Assembly: GCF_002847345.1 (NCBI RefSeq)
Contig: NZ_LXFV01000031.1
Span: 29,851 to 93,850, forward strand
Source of the DNA: Pectobacterium peruviense
GTDB lineage: Bacteria; Pseudomonadota; Gammaproteobacteria; Enterobacterales; Enterobacteriaceae
Direction: 5' to 3'
Length of the DNA: 64,000 nt
Positions within the stretch are counted from its first letter, which is position 1; each line of letters starts with the position of its first letter. Positions 28,735-39,119 of this stretch are shown piece by piece. Below the pieces are notes generated by a model. It was not told where the DNA came from and did not search any database. It saw only the letters and a program-made list of their open reading frames with translations. Position numbers and translations under genes: made by a program.

Positions 28735-31700
28735 GTGCGTTTGATTCTGACTTTTCTTCTGGGATGTTTATTATCAACTGCCGCGTTGGCTGCCACTGCG
28801 CCCAATGAGTCGCAGTTACGCCAGCAGCTACAGCAGGCAGAAGCCAACAAAGGCGCGGCCGATCAAGCGAAAATTGTCGAGGAATATCAGGCTGCACTGA
28901 ATACCTTACAGGATCGCAAAGAGGCGCAGGAACGCGCCACACAGTATCAGCGCGTCATTGATGATTTCCCCAAACTGGTTCAAGAGCTGCGTCGCCAGCT
29001 TAATGCCGAAGATGGCAAGTCATCGTCGATTTCAGAGAGTCTCTCCAGCAACGATCTCGAACAGCAGTTACTGCAAACAAGCAGTCAGTTGTTGGAACAG
29101 GCTCGCCAACTCCAGCAAGAACAGGATCGGCTGCGTGAAATCGGCGATTCACTGAGCCAGCTTCCGCAGCAGCAAACTGAAGCCAGCCGCATGCAAAGCG
29201 ATGCGGAACGCCGTATTCAGTCTCTCGGTACGCCCGCCACCCCGCTGGGGCAAGCGCAGCTCGTCGCACTTCAGGCCGAATCCGCACTGCGCAAAAGCCG
29301 GGTGGATGAACTGGAGCTGGCGCAGCTTTCAGCCAGTAACCGTCAGGAGCTATCCCGGTTACGCGTCGAACTGTATAAAAAGCGTCACGACAGGCTGGAT
29401 CTGCTGCAACAGGATTTACGCAGCCGACTTAACAACCTACGCCAGCGTGAAGCCGAGCAGGCATTAGAACGCACAGAACTGCTCGCCGAACAAAGTGGCG
29501 ATTTACCCGCTGTCATCAGCAAGCAGTTACAGATTAACCGTGAGTTATCCGTCGCGCTGAATCAACAAGCCCAGCGGATGGATCTTATCGCCTCTCAGCA
29601 ACGTCAGGCCGCGACGCACACGATTCAGGTTCGTCAGGCGCTGAGCACCATTCGCGAACAGGCGCAGTGGCTCGGTGTTTCACCGATATTGGGTGAAACG
29701 TTGCGGGCACAGATCGCCCGTCTGCCGGAAATGCCCAAACCTCAGTTGCTGGATAGCGATATGGCGCAGCTGCGCGTACAGCGCCTGCACTTCGAAGACC
29801 TGATTAATAAACCGCAAGATCTTGAGAACGCCAAACAGGATAACGGCGATCCGTTGACCAGCGCACAGCAGCGTATCCTGACCGATCAGATGCGTACCCA
29901 GCGCGATTTGCTGACTTCACTGATCTCCGGCTGTGACTCGCAGATACTCGAACTCACCAAACTCAAAGTCGCCAATAACCAACTGGCGGATGCCTTAACC
30001 GAAACGCGCGAAGCAGCCCACCGCGATCTGTTCTGGGTTGCTGATGTTGAGCCTGTGACGTTCGCCTATCCGATCAAGCTGGTGCAGGATCTGACGCGCC
30101 TGCTGTCGCTGGATACGCTGACACAGCTGGGTAGCGCACTCGTGATGATGGTGACTAGCCAGGAAACCGTGCTGCCGCTGTTAGGCGCATTACTGCTGGT
30201 TGGCTTCAGCATCAGTTCCCGCCGTCATTATCATGCATTTATGGAACGTGCCAGCAGCCGCGTGGGTAAAGTCACGCTCGATCACTTCATGCTGACGTTA
30301 CGTACCGTGTTCTGGTCCCTCCTTACCGCCCTGCCGCTGCCGGTGCTCTGGGCGGCGCTGGGCTACGGACTGCAAAACACCTGGCCTTACCCAATTGCTG
30401 TCGCCATCGGCGACAGCGTCACCGCCACCGTGCCGTTAATGTGGCTGGTGATGATTAGCGCCTCGTTCTCGCACCCACAGGGGCTGTTTATTGTCCACTT
30501 CCGCTGGTCGCCAGAGCACGTAGCCAGAGCGATGCGCTATTATCGCCTCTCCATCGCCTTTATCGTGCCGCTGATTATGGCGCTGATTACCTTCGATAAG
30601 CTCAACGATCGCGAGTTCTCTAGCACGCTGGGGCGGCTCTGCTTCATCCTTCTCTGTATGGCGTTGAGTCTGGTCACTGCTGGGTTAAAACGCGCCGGTA
30701 TTCCGCTGTATCTGGATAAAGAAGGGTCGGGAGAGAACTCCGTTAACCGCGCGATGTGGAACATCTTGATCGGCGTGCCGCTCGTTGCCGCGCTGGCCTC
30801 CTGCATCGGCTATCTGGCGACCGCACAGGCGCTGTTAGCGCGACTGGAAACCTCTGTCTCTATCTGGTTCTTCCTGTTGGTGATTTACCACATTATTCGC
30901 CGTTGGATGCTGATTCAGCGGCGTCGCATCGCCTTCGATCGCGCCAAGCAACGACGTTCGGAAATTCTGGCGCAGCGTGCCAAAGGTGAAGAAGATCCGC
31001 AGTCTGCGTCATCCCATGAAAGCAGCTCGGAAGCTGTGGAAGAACCCGTCGTCGATCTGGATGCCATCAGCGCCAAATCCTTGCAACTGGTACGATCCAT
31101 TCTGACGTTGATCGCACTGGTTTCCGTGATTGCACTGTGGTCAGAGATTCATTCGGCTTTCGCGTTTCTGGAGAATATCAGCCTGTGGGATGTCTCTAGC
31201 ACGGTCAAAGGCGTGGAGAGCGTGCAGGCGATTACGCTGGGGTCCGTGCTCATCGCCATTCTGATTTTCATTGTTACCGCACAGCTGGTGCGTAACCTGC
31301 CCGCCCTGCTGGAGCTGGCGATTCTGCAACATCTGGATCTGTCGCCGGGTAGCGGCTACGCCATTACCACCATCAGCAAATATATTCTGATGCTGATCGG
31401 CTGCCTGATGGGATTCTCACTCATCGGGATCGAATGGTCGAAACTGCAATGGCTGGTTGCTGCGCTGGGTGTAGGGCTTGGGTTTGGTTTGCAGGAGATC
31501 TTCGCCAACTTTATCTCAGGCCTGATCATCCTGTTCGAGAAACCGATCCGCATCGGCGATACCGTCACAATCCGCGATCTCACGGGTAGCGTCATGCGTA
31601 TTAATACCCGCGCCACCACCATTTCCGACTGGGACCGCAAAGAGATTATCGTTCCGAACAAGGCGTTTATCACCGAGCAGTTTATCAACTGGTCGCTGTC

Positions 31701-32058
31701 AGATTCGGTCACCCGTGTCGTCATGACGGTGCCTGCTCCGGCGAATGCGAACAGTCAGGAAGTCACAGAATTGCTCATGGATGCGGTGAAGCGTTGTTCG
31801 CTGATTCTGGATACGCCAGAGCCAGAAGCCTTCCTCGTCGACCTCCAACAGGGGATTCAGATTTTCGAGCTGCGCGTTTTCGCCGCCGAAATGGGGCACC
31901 GAATGCCGCTGCGCCATGAACTGCATCAGCTGATTCTGGAAAACTACCGCAAGCACAATCTGGAGCTTCCTTTCCCACCGTTCCAAGTGAAAATGGACAA
32001 TCTGTCGCGCAGTGGAAAAACGCTGACGCCACGGCAGCGAACGCCGGGCAGCTTATAA
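28735..32058 (+). CDS. mscM: Miniconductance mechanosensitive channel MscM (YjeP)
   Basis: Large MscS-superfamily channel of 1107 aa releasing solutes on hypo-osmotic shock. It has a signal peptide (MRLILTFLLGCLLSTAALA), a periplasmic coiled-coil region rich in Q up to about residue 480, then about eleven membrane segments. The MscS-like pore helix lies in LQWLVAALGVGLGFGLQEIFANFISGLIILFEKPIRIGDTV, split as pore helix and start of the beta domain. Start GTG 28735. Convergent with epmA. Confidence 0.95.
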   Translation: MRLILTFLLGCLLSTAALAATAPNESQLRQQLQQAEANKGAADQAKIVEEYQAALNTLQDRKEAQERATQYQRVIDDFPKLVQELRRQLNAEDGKSSSISESLSSNDLEQQLLQTSSQLLEQARQLQQEQDRLREIGDSLSQLPQQQTEASRMQSDAERRIQSLGTPATPLGQAQLVALQAESALRKSRVDELELAQLSASNRQELSRLRVELYKKRHDRLDLLQQDLRSRLNNLRQREAEQALERTELLAEQSGDLPAVISKQLQINRELSVALNQQAQRMDLIASQQRQAATHTIQVRQALSTIREQAQWLGVSPILGETLRAQIARLPEMPKPQLLDSDMAQLRVQRLHFEDLINKPQDLENAKQDNGDPLTSAQQRILTDQMRTQRDLLTSLISGCDSQILELTKLKVANNQLADALTETREAAHRDLFWVADVEPVTFAYPIKLVQDLTRLLSLDTLTQLGSALVMMVTSQETVLPLLGALLLVGFSISSRRHYHAFMERASSRVGKVTLDHFMLTLRTVFWSLLTALPLPVLWAALGYGLQNTWPYPIAVAIGDSVTATVPLMWLVMISASFSHPQGLFIVHFRWSPEHVARAMRYYRLSIAFIVPLIMALITFDKLNDREFSSTLGRLCFILLCMALSLVTAGLKRAGIPLYLDKEGSGENSVNRAMWNILIGVPLVAALASCIGYLATAQALLARLETSVSIWFFLLVIYHIIRRWMLIQRRRIAFDRAKQRRSEILAQRAKGEEDPQSASSHESSSEAVEEPVVDLDAISAKSLQLVRSILTLIALVSVIALWSEIHSAFAFLENISLWDVSSTVKGVESVQAITLGSVLIAILIFIVTAQLVRNLPALLELAILQHLDLSPGSGYAITTISKYILMLIGCLMGFSLIGIEWSKLQWLVAALGVGLGFGLQEIFANFISGLIILFEKPIRIGDTVTIRDLTGSVMRINTRATTISDWDRKEIIVPNKAFITEQFINWSLSDSVTRVVMTVPAPANANSQEVTELLMDAVKRCSLILDTPEPEAFLVDLQQGIQIFELRVFAAEMGHRMPLRHELHQLILENYRKHNLELPFPPFQVKMDNLSRSGKTLTPRQRTPGSL

Positions 32059-32069
32059 GAGAGGAAAAT

Positions 32070-32096
32070 GGGCGGCGGCCAGATGTGGCACCGCCC
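32070..32096. terminator. Hairpin between convergent mscM and epmA
   Basis: GGGCGG and CCGCCC pair around a 15-nt loop in the short gap between the two stops. Weak as a terminator because no T-run is present. Confidence 0.35.
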
Positions 32097-32109
32097 TATA
32101 TCAGACGGG

Positions 32110-33087
32110 TTACGCGCGCTCTACGGAGAACGCAATCACGTCACTCAGCTTCTCGGCATTCAGCGCCAGCATGATCAAACGATCCACACCCAGCGCCACA
32201 CCGGCACACTCAGGCAGACCGAGTTTCAACGCCGCCAGCAGGTTTTCATCAATCGGCTGCTGTGACAGGCCACGCGCGGCACGCTTACGGTTATCCTGCT
32301 CGAAACGCTGACGCTGCTCATCGGCATCGGTCAATTCGCGGAAGCCATTCGCCAGCTCAATCCCTTTGAAATAGACTTCAAAACGCTCGGCAACGCGATG
32401 GTCTTCCGAGCTGATCTCTGCCAGAGAGGCTTGCGTGGCTGGGAAGTGGTAGACAAATGCTGGCTTGTCGCGCCCGATGTTCGGCTCAACGCCGAAGGTA
32501 AACAGCATCTGCACCAGCGAATCGCGGTCGTCTTCACCGCAGGCTATATCGCCCAGCCCGAGTTTTTCTGCCGCTTCGCGCAGTTGCGCTTTATCGACAG
32601 AAAGAGGATCAATTTCCAGATGGCGTAAAAATGCCTGCTGATAGGAGAGCATTTCCGCGCTTTCACAATCCAGTACCTGCTGTAACAGGTCATCGACCTC
32701 ATTCATCAGGCGGTACATATCATAGTGAGGGCGATACCATTCCAGCATGGTGAATTCTGGGTTGTGGTGTCGGCCTGATTCTTCGTTGCGGAAACTGCGA
32801 CACAGTTGGAAGATCGGCCCGCTGCCAGCAGCCAGCAGACGCTTCATATGGTATTCCGGACTAGTCATCAAATACAGCGTCATGCCATCCGCAGCACCGG
32901 GGCCAACGAAGCGGGTTTGGAATGGGTATAAGAAAACATCCGTTACCGTCGCCTGGCTCATCGCTGGCGTTTCGACTTCCAGCACTCCACGATCGGTGAA
33001 GAAACGTCGGACAGCGGCAACTATCGACGCTCGTTTCAACAAATTAGCGACAGAAGCACTAGGTTGCCAACTTGTCGTCTCGCTCAT
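32110..33087 (-). CDS. epmA: EF-P--(R)-beta-lysine ligase
   Basis: LysU-like paralogue of 325 aa, exactly the E. coli length, that attaches beta-lysine to EF-P Lys34. The class II synthetase motifs are visible: motif 2 in [22 protein letters not shown] and motif 3 in [12 protein letters not shown]. There is no anticodon-binding domain, as expected. ATG 33087 ([13 protein letters not shown]) is chosen because it fits the family length. EF-P and EpmB genes are in the same window. Divergent from frdABCD. Confidence 0.96.
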   Translation of the reverse strand: MSETTSWQPSASVANLLKRASIVAAVRRFFTDRGVLEVETPAMSQATVTDVFLYPFQTRFVGPGAADGMTLYLMTSPEYHMKRLLAAGSGPIFQLCRSFRNEESGRHHNPEFTMLEWYRPHYDMYRLMNEVDDLLQQVLDCESAEMLSYQQAFLRHLEIDPLSVDKAQLREAAEKLGLGDIACGEDDRDSLVQMLFTFGVEPNIGRDKPAFVYHFPATQASLAEISSEDHRVAERFEVYFKGIELANGFRELTDADEQRQRFEQDNRKRAARGLSQQPIDENLLAALKLGLPECAGVALGVDRLIMLALNAEKLSDVIAFSVERA

Positions 33088-33559
33088 GGTTCTTACTCCA
33101 AAGTCAAACAGGGGGTGCAGTCTACCCGCATCAGCCCAAATTTCCAGCGGAAAAAAGCCAGATGTGCTTTTCCACAAAGCGTGTCCTATCCTTTCAAAGA
33201 CGGCGAAAAGAGAGCATCCATAAATTATATCCAGTGAATCATTTTCTTATATCCCTCTCAAAAGGGTTATTAAAGAAATAAAAGCATCGTTTCTCTGTAA
33301 ATAAGCCTTCCGATCACGTTTTTATCAATAAATACGGTACTTGCTGAAAAAACCACAAAATGCAGGATCACATCAAATTTCGCCTACCTATAATTCGGTA
33401 TAATCATTCCCACACAAAAATTATAGGTTTATCTATTCTTTATACGTCTATCACACAATTTTAATCGGGTTTGATATTAAGCTCGGATATAAAGACAGAA
33501 ATGAATAGATATTATTTTTTTATTTTAACTTAATTAACTTAAGTAACTGGAGGAATGCA
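33088..33559. other. epmA-frdA divergent promoter region
   Basis: About 470 nt, AT-rich. Two TATAAT hexamers (33389-33394 and 33399-33404) are good -10 candidates for frdABCD, with the NarL/NarP-like site overlapping them. No gene is supported. Confidence 0.5.
33385..33400. promoter_or_regulatory. Candidate NarL/NarP 7-2-7 site over the frd promoter
   Basis: TACCTAT-aa-TTCGGTA fits the 7-2-7 NarL/NarP layout with a near-consensus left heptamer and imperfect right heptamer. It overlaps a perfect TATAAT, which would explain nitrate repression of frd known in E. coli. An ATCAA half-site at 33372-33376 may be one half of an FNR box; the other half is poor. Confidence 0.4.
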
Positions 33560-35356
33560 TTGCAAACCTTTAATGCTGATTTGGCCATTATCGGGGCCGG
33601 GGGTGCTGGCCTACGAGCAGCAATAGCTGCCGCGGAAGCTAACCCTCAACTGAAAATAGCGCTGATCTCAAAAGTCTACCCAATGCGTAGCCATACCGTG
33701 GCGGCAGAAGGTGGATCGGCAGCGGTGACTCAGGAACACGATAGCTTTGATTATCACTTCAACGACACCGTATCTGGTGGCGACTGGCTGTGTGAACAAG
33801 ACGTTGTTGAGCACTTCGTCAAACACTGTCCGGAAGAGATGATTCAACTGGAACAGTGGGGCTGCCCTTGGAGCCGTAAACCCGATGGTTCTGTCAACGT
33901 TCGCCGCTTTGGCGGGATGAAGATCGAACGCACCTGGTTTGCCGCCGATAAGACCGGCTTCCATATGTTACATACGCTGTTCCAAACGTCCCTTAAATAT
34001 CCACAAATCCAACGTTTTGATGAGCATTTTGTCCTCGACGTTCTGGTCGATGACGGCCAGGCACGCGGTCTCGTTGCCATCAACATGATGGAAGGCTCGC
34101 TGATTCAAATCCGTGCTAACGCGGTGGTACTGGCGACTGGCGGTGCAGGACGCGTGTACCGTTATAACACCAATGGCGGTATCGTCACGGGCGACGGTAT
34201 GGGCATGGCGTTCCGCCACGGCGTTCCGCTGCGTGATATGGAATTCGTTCAATATCACCCGACCGGTTTACCCGGCTCCGGTATCCTGATGACCGAAGGC
34301 TGTCGCGGCGAAGGCGGCATCATGGTCAACAAAGACGGCTACCGTTACCTGCAAGACTACGGCATGGGCCCGGAAACACCACTGGGCGAACCGAAAAACA
34401 AATACATGGAGCTGGGGCCGCGCGATAAAGTATCGCAAGCATTCTGGCACGAATGGCGCGCAGGCCGCACCGTCTCAACCCCGTTGGGCGATGTGGTTTA
34501 TCTCGATTTGCGCCACCTCGGCGAGAAGAAGCTTCTGGAACGTCTGCCGTTCATCTGCGAACTGGCAAAAGCCTATGTCGGCGTCGATCCCGTGAAGGAG
34601 CCGATTCCTATCCGTCCTACCGCACACTATACGATGGGCGGCATTGAAACCGATCAGAATTGCGAAACCCGCATCAAAGGCCTGTTTGCCGTCGGCGAAT
34701 GTTCTTCTGTTGGCCTGCACGGTGCGAACCGCCTTGGTTCCAACTCGCTGGCCGAACTGGTGGTCTTCGGGCGCGTCGCAGGTGAGCATGCCGTACAACG
34801 TTCACAGGCGGCAGCACCAGCCAACGGTACCGTGCTGGACGCACAAACGCGCGACATCGAACAGCGTCTGCATGACCTGATGAATCAGGAAGGCACCGAG
34901 AGCTGGGCGAAAATCCGTGACGAAATGGGCATGTCGATGGAAGAAGGCTGTGGTATTTACCGCACCACCGACCTGATGCAGAAAACCGTCGATAAGATGG
35001 CGGAGCTGAAAGAACGCTTTAAACGCGTGAAAATCACCGACCGCTCCAGCGTGTTCAACACCGATCTGTTGTACACCGTTGAACTGGGCCACAGTCTGGA
35101 TGTTGCAGAATGTATGGCGCACTCGGCAATCAACCGTAAAGAATCCCGCGGTGCGCATCAGCGTCTGGATGATGGCTGCACCGAGCGTGATGACGTTAAC
35201 TTCCTGAAGCATACGTTGGCGTTCTATAACCCAGAAGGGGCACCTCGTCTGGAGTATAGCGATGTGAAGATTACCAAACTGCCACCGGCCAAACGCGTAT
35301 ACGGTGCAGAAGGCGATGCTCAGGAAGCAAGTAAGAAGGAGCAGGCGAATGGCTGA
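33560..35356 (+). CDS. frdA: Fumarate reductase flavoprotein subunit
   Basis: Catalytic subunit of 598 aa of the anaerobic quinol:fumarate reductase at the inner membrane. The FAD dinucleotide motif is [12 protein letters not shown], and the covalent-FAD histidine lies in [14 protein letters not shown]. Active-site HPTG and the [11 protein letters not shown] stretch are intact. Near-identical to E. coli FrdA. The start is TTG 33560, unusual: it is fixed by CTGGAGG 6 nt upstream and by homology, while a nearby ATG is out of frame. The stop overlaps frdB by 8 nt. Confidence 0.97.
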   Translation: MQTFNADLAIIGAGGAGLRAAIAAAEANPQLKIALISKVYPMRSHTVAAEGGSAAVTQEHDSFDYHFNDTVSGGDWLCEQDVVEHFVKHCPEEMIQLEQWGCPWSRKPDGSVNVRRFGGMKIERTWFAADKTGFHMLHTLFQTSLKYPQIQRFDEHFVLDVLVDDGQARGLVAINMMEGSLIQIRANAVVLATGGAGRVYRYNTNGGIVTGDGMGMAFRHGVPLRDMEFVQYHPTGLPGSGILMTEGCRGEGGIMVNKDGYRYLQDYGMGPETPLGEPKNKYMELGPRDKVSQAFWHEWRAGRTVSTPLGDVVYLDLRHLGEKKLLERLPFICELAKAYVGVDPVKEPIPIRPTAHYTMGGIETDQNCETRIKGLFAVGECSSVGLHGANRLGSNSLAELVVFGRVAGEHAVQRSQAAAPANGTVLDAQTRDIEQRLHDLMNQEGTESWAKIRDEMGMSMEEGCGIYRTTDLMQKTVDKMAELKERFKRVKITDRSSVFNTDLLYTVELGHSLDVAECMAHSAINRKESRGAHQRLDDGCTERDDVNFLKHTLAFYNPEGAPRLEYSDVKITKLPPAKRVYGAEGDAQEASKKEQANG

Positions 35357-36086
35357 GATGATCAAAACCCTGAAAATGGAAGTCATGCGCTATAACCCTG
35401 AACAGGACAGCGAACCGTATTTTGAGACATTCGACGTCCCGTACAACACGCAGACTTCCCTGCTGGATGCGCTGGGTTATATCAAAGATAACCTGGCACC
35501 GGACCTCTCTTACCGCTGGTCCTGCCGTATGGCAATCTGTGGCTCCTGCGGCATGATGGTGAATAAGGTCCCGAAATTGGCCTGTAAAACCTTTCTGCGT
35601 GAATACACGAACGGTCTGAAGGTCGAAGCGCTGGGCAACTTCCCTATTGAGCGCGATCTGGTGGTCGACATGACCCACTTCATCGAGAGTCTGGAAGCTA
35701 TCAAGCCGTATATCATCGGCAACGATCGTAAACCTGCTGACGGCCCGAATAAGCAGACCCCCGCGCAAATGGCGAAGTATCACCAGTTCTCCGGCTGTAT
35801 TAACTGTGGTCTGTGCTATGCAGCGTGTCCGCAGTTCGGCCTGAACCCTGAGTTCATCGGCCCGGCTGCGATTACGCTGGCGCACCGTTATAACCTGGAC
35901 AATCGCGATCACGGCAAGAAAGAGCGTATGGCGCAGTTGAACGGTAATAACGGCGTCTGGTCCTGTACGTTTGTGGGCTACTGCTCAGAAGTGTGTCCGA
36001 AGCACGTCGACCCTGCCGCTGCCATCCAGCAAGGTAAAGTCGAAAGCGCGAAAGACTTCATGATCGCCATGCTGAAACCACAATAA
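35349..36086 (+). CDS. frdB: Fumarate reductase iron-sulfur subunit
   Basis: Electron-transfer subunit of 245 aa carrying three iron-sulfur clusters. The 2Fe-2S cysteines lie in [16 protein letters not shown]. The 4Fe-4S and 3Fe-4S cysteines lie in [15 protein letters not shown] and [17 protein letters not shown]. The ATG at 35349 sits inside the frdA end, overlapping by 8 nt, so translation is coupled. Confidence 0.97.
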   Translation: MAEMIKTLKMEVMRYNPEQDSEPYFETFDVPYNTQTSLLDALGYIKDNLAPDLSYRWSCRMAICGSCGMMVNKVPKLACKTFLREYTNGLKVEALGNFPIERDLVVDMTHFIESLEAIKPYIIGNDRKPADGPNKQTPAQMAKYHQFSGCINCGLCYAACPQFGLNPEFIGPAAITLAHRYNLDNRDHGKKERMAQLNGNNGVWSCTFVGYCSEVCPKHVDPAAAIQQGKVESAKDFMIAMLKPQ

Positions 36087-36098
36087 GGAGGGACAAGG

Positions 36099-36865
<767 letters not shown>

Positions 36866-36896
36866 GCATAACGCTGCAAATGTAACACCGTACTTA

Positions 36897-36919
36897 ACGG
36901 CCTGTGTAATACAGGCCGT
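36897..36919 (+). terminator. frd operon terminator
   Basis: Perfect 9-nt arms (ACGGCCTGT / ACAGGCCGT) around GTAAT, 31 nt past the frdD stop, followed by ATATTTCT. In E. coli the equivalent position is the frd terminator that doubles as the ampC attenuator; ampC is absent here. Confidence 0.75.
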
Positions 36920-36987
36920 ATATTTCTCCACCTGCTTACGCCCATCGTCTACACTGGAACAGAGATAAAAAACGATGAGACGTCAAT

Positions 36988-37572
36988 ATGATGCCCTTTA
37001 GCGCTATTCGCTTTAACACCACTTTCCTCAAACCTCTTATCTTCAAAATCAGACGATGCGGGAAAGCATGCATTGCCGCGCTAGTGGCACTCGTTTCCGT
37101 CGCCTGTAGCGTAACGCCCCCCGATAACGTCACCGTCGTGGAAAATTTTGACGTCAATCGTTACCTCGGTACATGGTATGAAATCGCCCGCCTCGATCAC
37201 CGCTTTGAGCGTAATCTGGAGCGCGTTACTGCAACTTACAGCCCGCGGGATGACGGCGGTATCAAGGTTATCAATCGTGGCTTTAACGTCGAAAAACAGG
37301 AATGGAAAGAAAGCATCGGGAAGGCATATTTCACGGGGTCACCTCAGAGCGGGGCGCTAAAAGTGTCGTTCTTCGGGCCGTTCTATGGTGGTTATAACAT
37401 CATTGAACTGGATGACGACTACCGCTACGCCCTGATTTGCGGGCCAAACCGTGACTACCTGTGGATTCTCTCACGCACGCCAACGTTAGATGCCACGACA
37501 CGCGACAAACTGGTCGCCACAGCCAAACGCTACGGCTTCCCGACAGAGGCGCTCATTTGGGTCAATCAGTAA
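36988..37572 (+). CDS. blc: Outer-membrane lipoprotein Blc (bacterial lipocalin)
   Basis: Lipocalin of 194 aa that binds lysophospholipids at the outer membrane. The lipobox is VSVAC with lipidated Cys40, preceded by a signal peptide with an unusually long polar start. The lipocalin signature NRYLGTWYEIARLDHRFE and the KVSFFGPFYGGYNIIEL strand match E. coli Blc. In E. coli it also lies near frdABCD. Confidence 0.95.
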   Translation: MMPFSAIRFNTTFLKPLIFKIRRCGKACIAALVALVSVACSVTPPDNVTVVENFDVNRYLGTWYEIARLDHRFERNLERVTATYSPRDDGGIKVINRGFNVEKQEWKESIGKAYFTGSPQSGALKVSFFGPFYGGYNIIELDDDYRYALICGPNRDYLWILSRTPTLDATTRDKLVATAKRYGFPTEALIWVNQ

Positions 37573-37603
37573 CCTGATCGTAATACGAAAATGAAACGGT
37601 GCG

Positions 37604-37957
37604 TTATCCCATAATCTTATCGCGAAACATAAAGAAAACCGCGCCCAGCAGGCATAACCCCGCCCAAATATAATCGGTGCGGAACGGCTCTTTTTAAATG
37701 TATATGGAGAAAGGGATAAATACGGAAAGGCTGAGCACTTCCTGCAATATTTTCAATTGACCGGCGGAGGCTACCTGATAACCAATCCTATTTGCAGGTA
37801 CCTGTAAGAGGTATTCAAATAATGCGATCCCCCAACTGATCAACGCAGCAATTATCCAGGTTCGGCCGCTGAAATAGCGCAAATGCCCGTACCAAGCGAA
37901 CGTCATAAATATATTGCTCAACGTCAGCATGCCGACAGTAATGAAAAGAGGCGACAT
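37604..37957 (-). pseudogene. DUF486/DMT-like small membrane protein gene with in-frame stop
   Basis: The frame starting at ATG 37957 (MSPLFITVGMLTLSNIFMTF) gives 87 residues with three helices, then meets TAA at 37694-37696. Beyond it the same frame continues without a break as KEPFRTDYIWAGLCLLGAVF and on to a TAA at 37604. That tail is the conserved fourth helix of DUF486-family proteins, so the full-length product would be about 117 aa. A single nonsense codon therefore seems to have split it recently. A sequencing error is the alternative. Confidence 0.8.
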
Positions 37958-37995
37958 TATTACTTCTCCGAGTGATCCACTTTCACATTATCTCG

Positions 37996-38038
37996 CCGAG
38001 TGGAAGAAAACGCCATCACGGCATTTTCTTCCACTCGG
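37996..38038. terminator. Long perfect hairpin upstream of the DUF486 pseudogene
   Basis: 15-nt perfect arms (CCGAGTGGAAGAAAA / TTTTCTTCCACTCGG), with a further GCC/GGC inner pairing. It lies beyond the ERIC element downstream of the entericidin gene, and could terminate that transcript. Confidence 0.5.
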
Positions 38039-38067
38039 AAAAGTTATTACGACTTATTTCCTAAATC

Positions 38068-38192
38068 ATACCCTAGATAATTCGAGTTGCATGCAGGCGG
38101 CGACGCAGAGAATCCCCAGGAGCTTACATCAGTAAGTGACTGGGGTGAGCGAGGAAAGCCAACACACATGCAGCGTGAAGTATAACGGGTAT
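38068..38192. repeat. ERIC (IRU) element
   Basis: About 125 nt beginning ATACCCTAG and ending GGGTAT, with GAATCCCCAGGAGCTTACAT and AGTAAGTGACTGGGGTGAGC inside. It ends only 3 nt from the entericidin stop, so it forms that gene's 3' untranslated region. Confidence 0.95.
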
Positions 38193-38195
38193 AGG

Positions 38196-38327
38196 CTATT
38201 GGGCGCTGCGCTGAATGGCCTTACCACCCGCCTCAACATCTTCCCCAACACCTCGGGTGGTATTACACCCAACCACTGCAGAGAGAATAACCAGAGAGAA
38301 AATGGCAACAAATGCTTTCTTCAACAT
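38196..38327 (-). CDS. ecnB: Entericidin-like small lipoprotein
   Basis: A 43-aa lipoprotein: signal peptide MLKKAFVAIFSLVILSAVVG, lipidated Cys21, and the entericidin core CNTTRGVGEDVEAGGKAIQ that matches EcnB of E. coli almost exactly. EcnA/EcnB form a small antidote/toxin pair near efp in E. coli; here only one gene is found. AAGGA precedes the ATG by 7 nt. It has efp 184 nt to its right on the same strand and an ERIC immediately downstream. Confidence 0.9.
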   Translation of the reverse strand: MLKKAFVAIFSLVILSAVVGCNTTRGVGEDVEAGGKAIQRSAQ

Positions 38328-38468
38328 ACTCGGTTCCTTCTTTATGAGAATAGGATTTCAACGGTACGAAAGGACTGCTTTTTAAGCGTAGCCAATTTTG
38401 ATTCTTGTGGAGGTTTTTTCGGATGAAGAGCAAAGCAACGGGGAACTTTAGAGAGGAAAATATGAATT

Positions 38469-38502
38469 AAAAAAGCCGCCTTCACAGAAGGTCGGCTTTT
38501 TT
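38469..38502 (-). terminator. efp intrinsic terminator
   Basis: AAAAAAGCCG and CGGCTTTTTT form a GC stem flanked by A- and T-runs, 9 nt past the efp stop. Symmetric, so it works on both strands. Confidence 0.85.
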
Positions 38503-38510
38503 CGCATTAA

Positions 38511-39077
38511 TTACTTAACGCGTGAAACGTACTCACCAGAACGCGTGTCAACTCTGACAACTTCGCCGATCTGTACAAACAATGGCACTTTAACCACGGC
38601 GCCGGTGCTCAGTGTTGCTGGCTTACCACCGGTTCCTGCGGTATCGCCTTTCAGGCCCGGATCGGTATCAGTGATTTCAGCTTCGATGAAGTTCGGCGGC
38701 AGAACGGTAATCGGGCGACCATCCCACAGCGTAACGATACATTCTGCGTTGTCTTGTAGCCATTTTGCAGAATCACCAACGGTCTTCTCTTCAACCTGAT
38801 GCTGTTCAAACGTCTCAGGGTGCATGAAGTGGTAGAACTCACCGTCGTTATACAGGTAGTTCATGTTGGTATCTACTACGTCTGCACCTTCTACTGAGTC
38901 GGTAGACTTGAAGGTTTTTTCAACGCGAGAGCCCGTCAACAGGCGACGCATTTTTACACGAGCAAAAGCCTGGCCTTTACCCGGCTTCACAAATTCACTG
39001 GATTCGATAGCATACGGCTCGCTTTCGAATATGATTTTAAGACCGGAACGGAAATCGTTGCTAGAATAAGTCGCCAT
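38511..39077 (-). CDS. efp: Elongation factor P
   Basis: Translation factor of 188 aa that relieves ribosome stalling at polyproline. Lys34, the residue modified by EpmA and EpmB, is in the loop VKPGKGQAF. Three beta-barrel domains fill the length as in E. coli. Divergent from epmB with 42 nt between starts, so promoters are shared or overlapping. It has its own terminator. Confidence 0.98.
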   Translation of the reverse strand: MATYSSNDFRSGLKIIFESEPYAIESSEFVKPGKGQAFARVKMRRLLTGSRVEKTFKSTDSVEGADVVDTNMNYLYNDGEFYHFMHPETFEQHQVEEKTVGDSAKWLQDNAECIVTLWDGRPITVLPPNFIEAEITDTDPGLKGDTAGTGGKPATLSTGAVVKVPLFVQIGEVVRVDTRSGEYVSRVK

Positions 39078-39119
39078 AAAGGCCCTCTACAATTTTAATA
39101 CTGGTACGAAGCCAAAAAA

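Noticed and set aside
33362..33377. Full FNR box upstream of frdA
   Set aside because: Only the ATCAA half-site is good; the left half does not match TTGAT at the required spacing.
36897..36987. Remnant of ampC between frdD and blc
   Set aside because: The gap is only about 120 nt and contains the terminator; no beta-lactamase motif is present.
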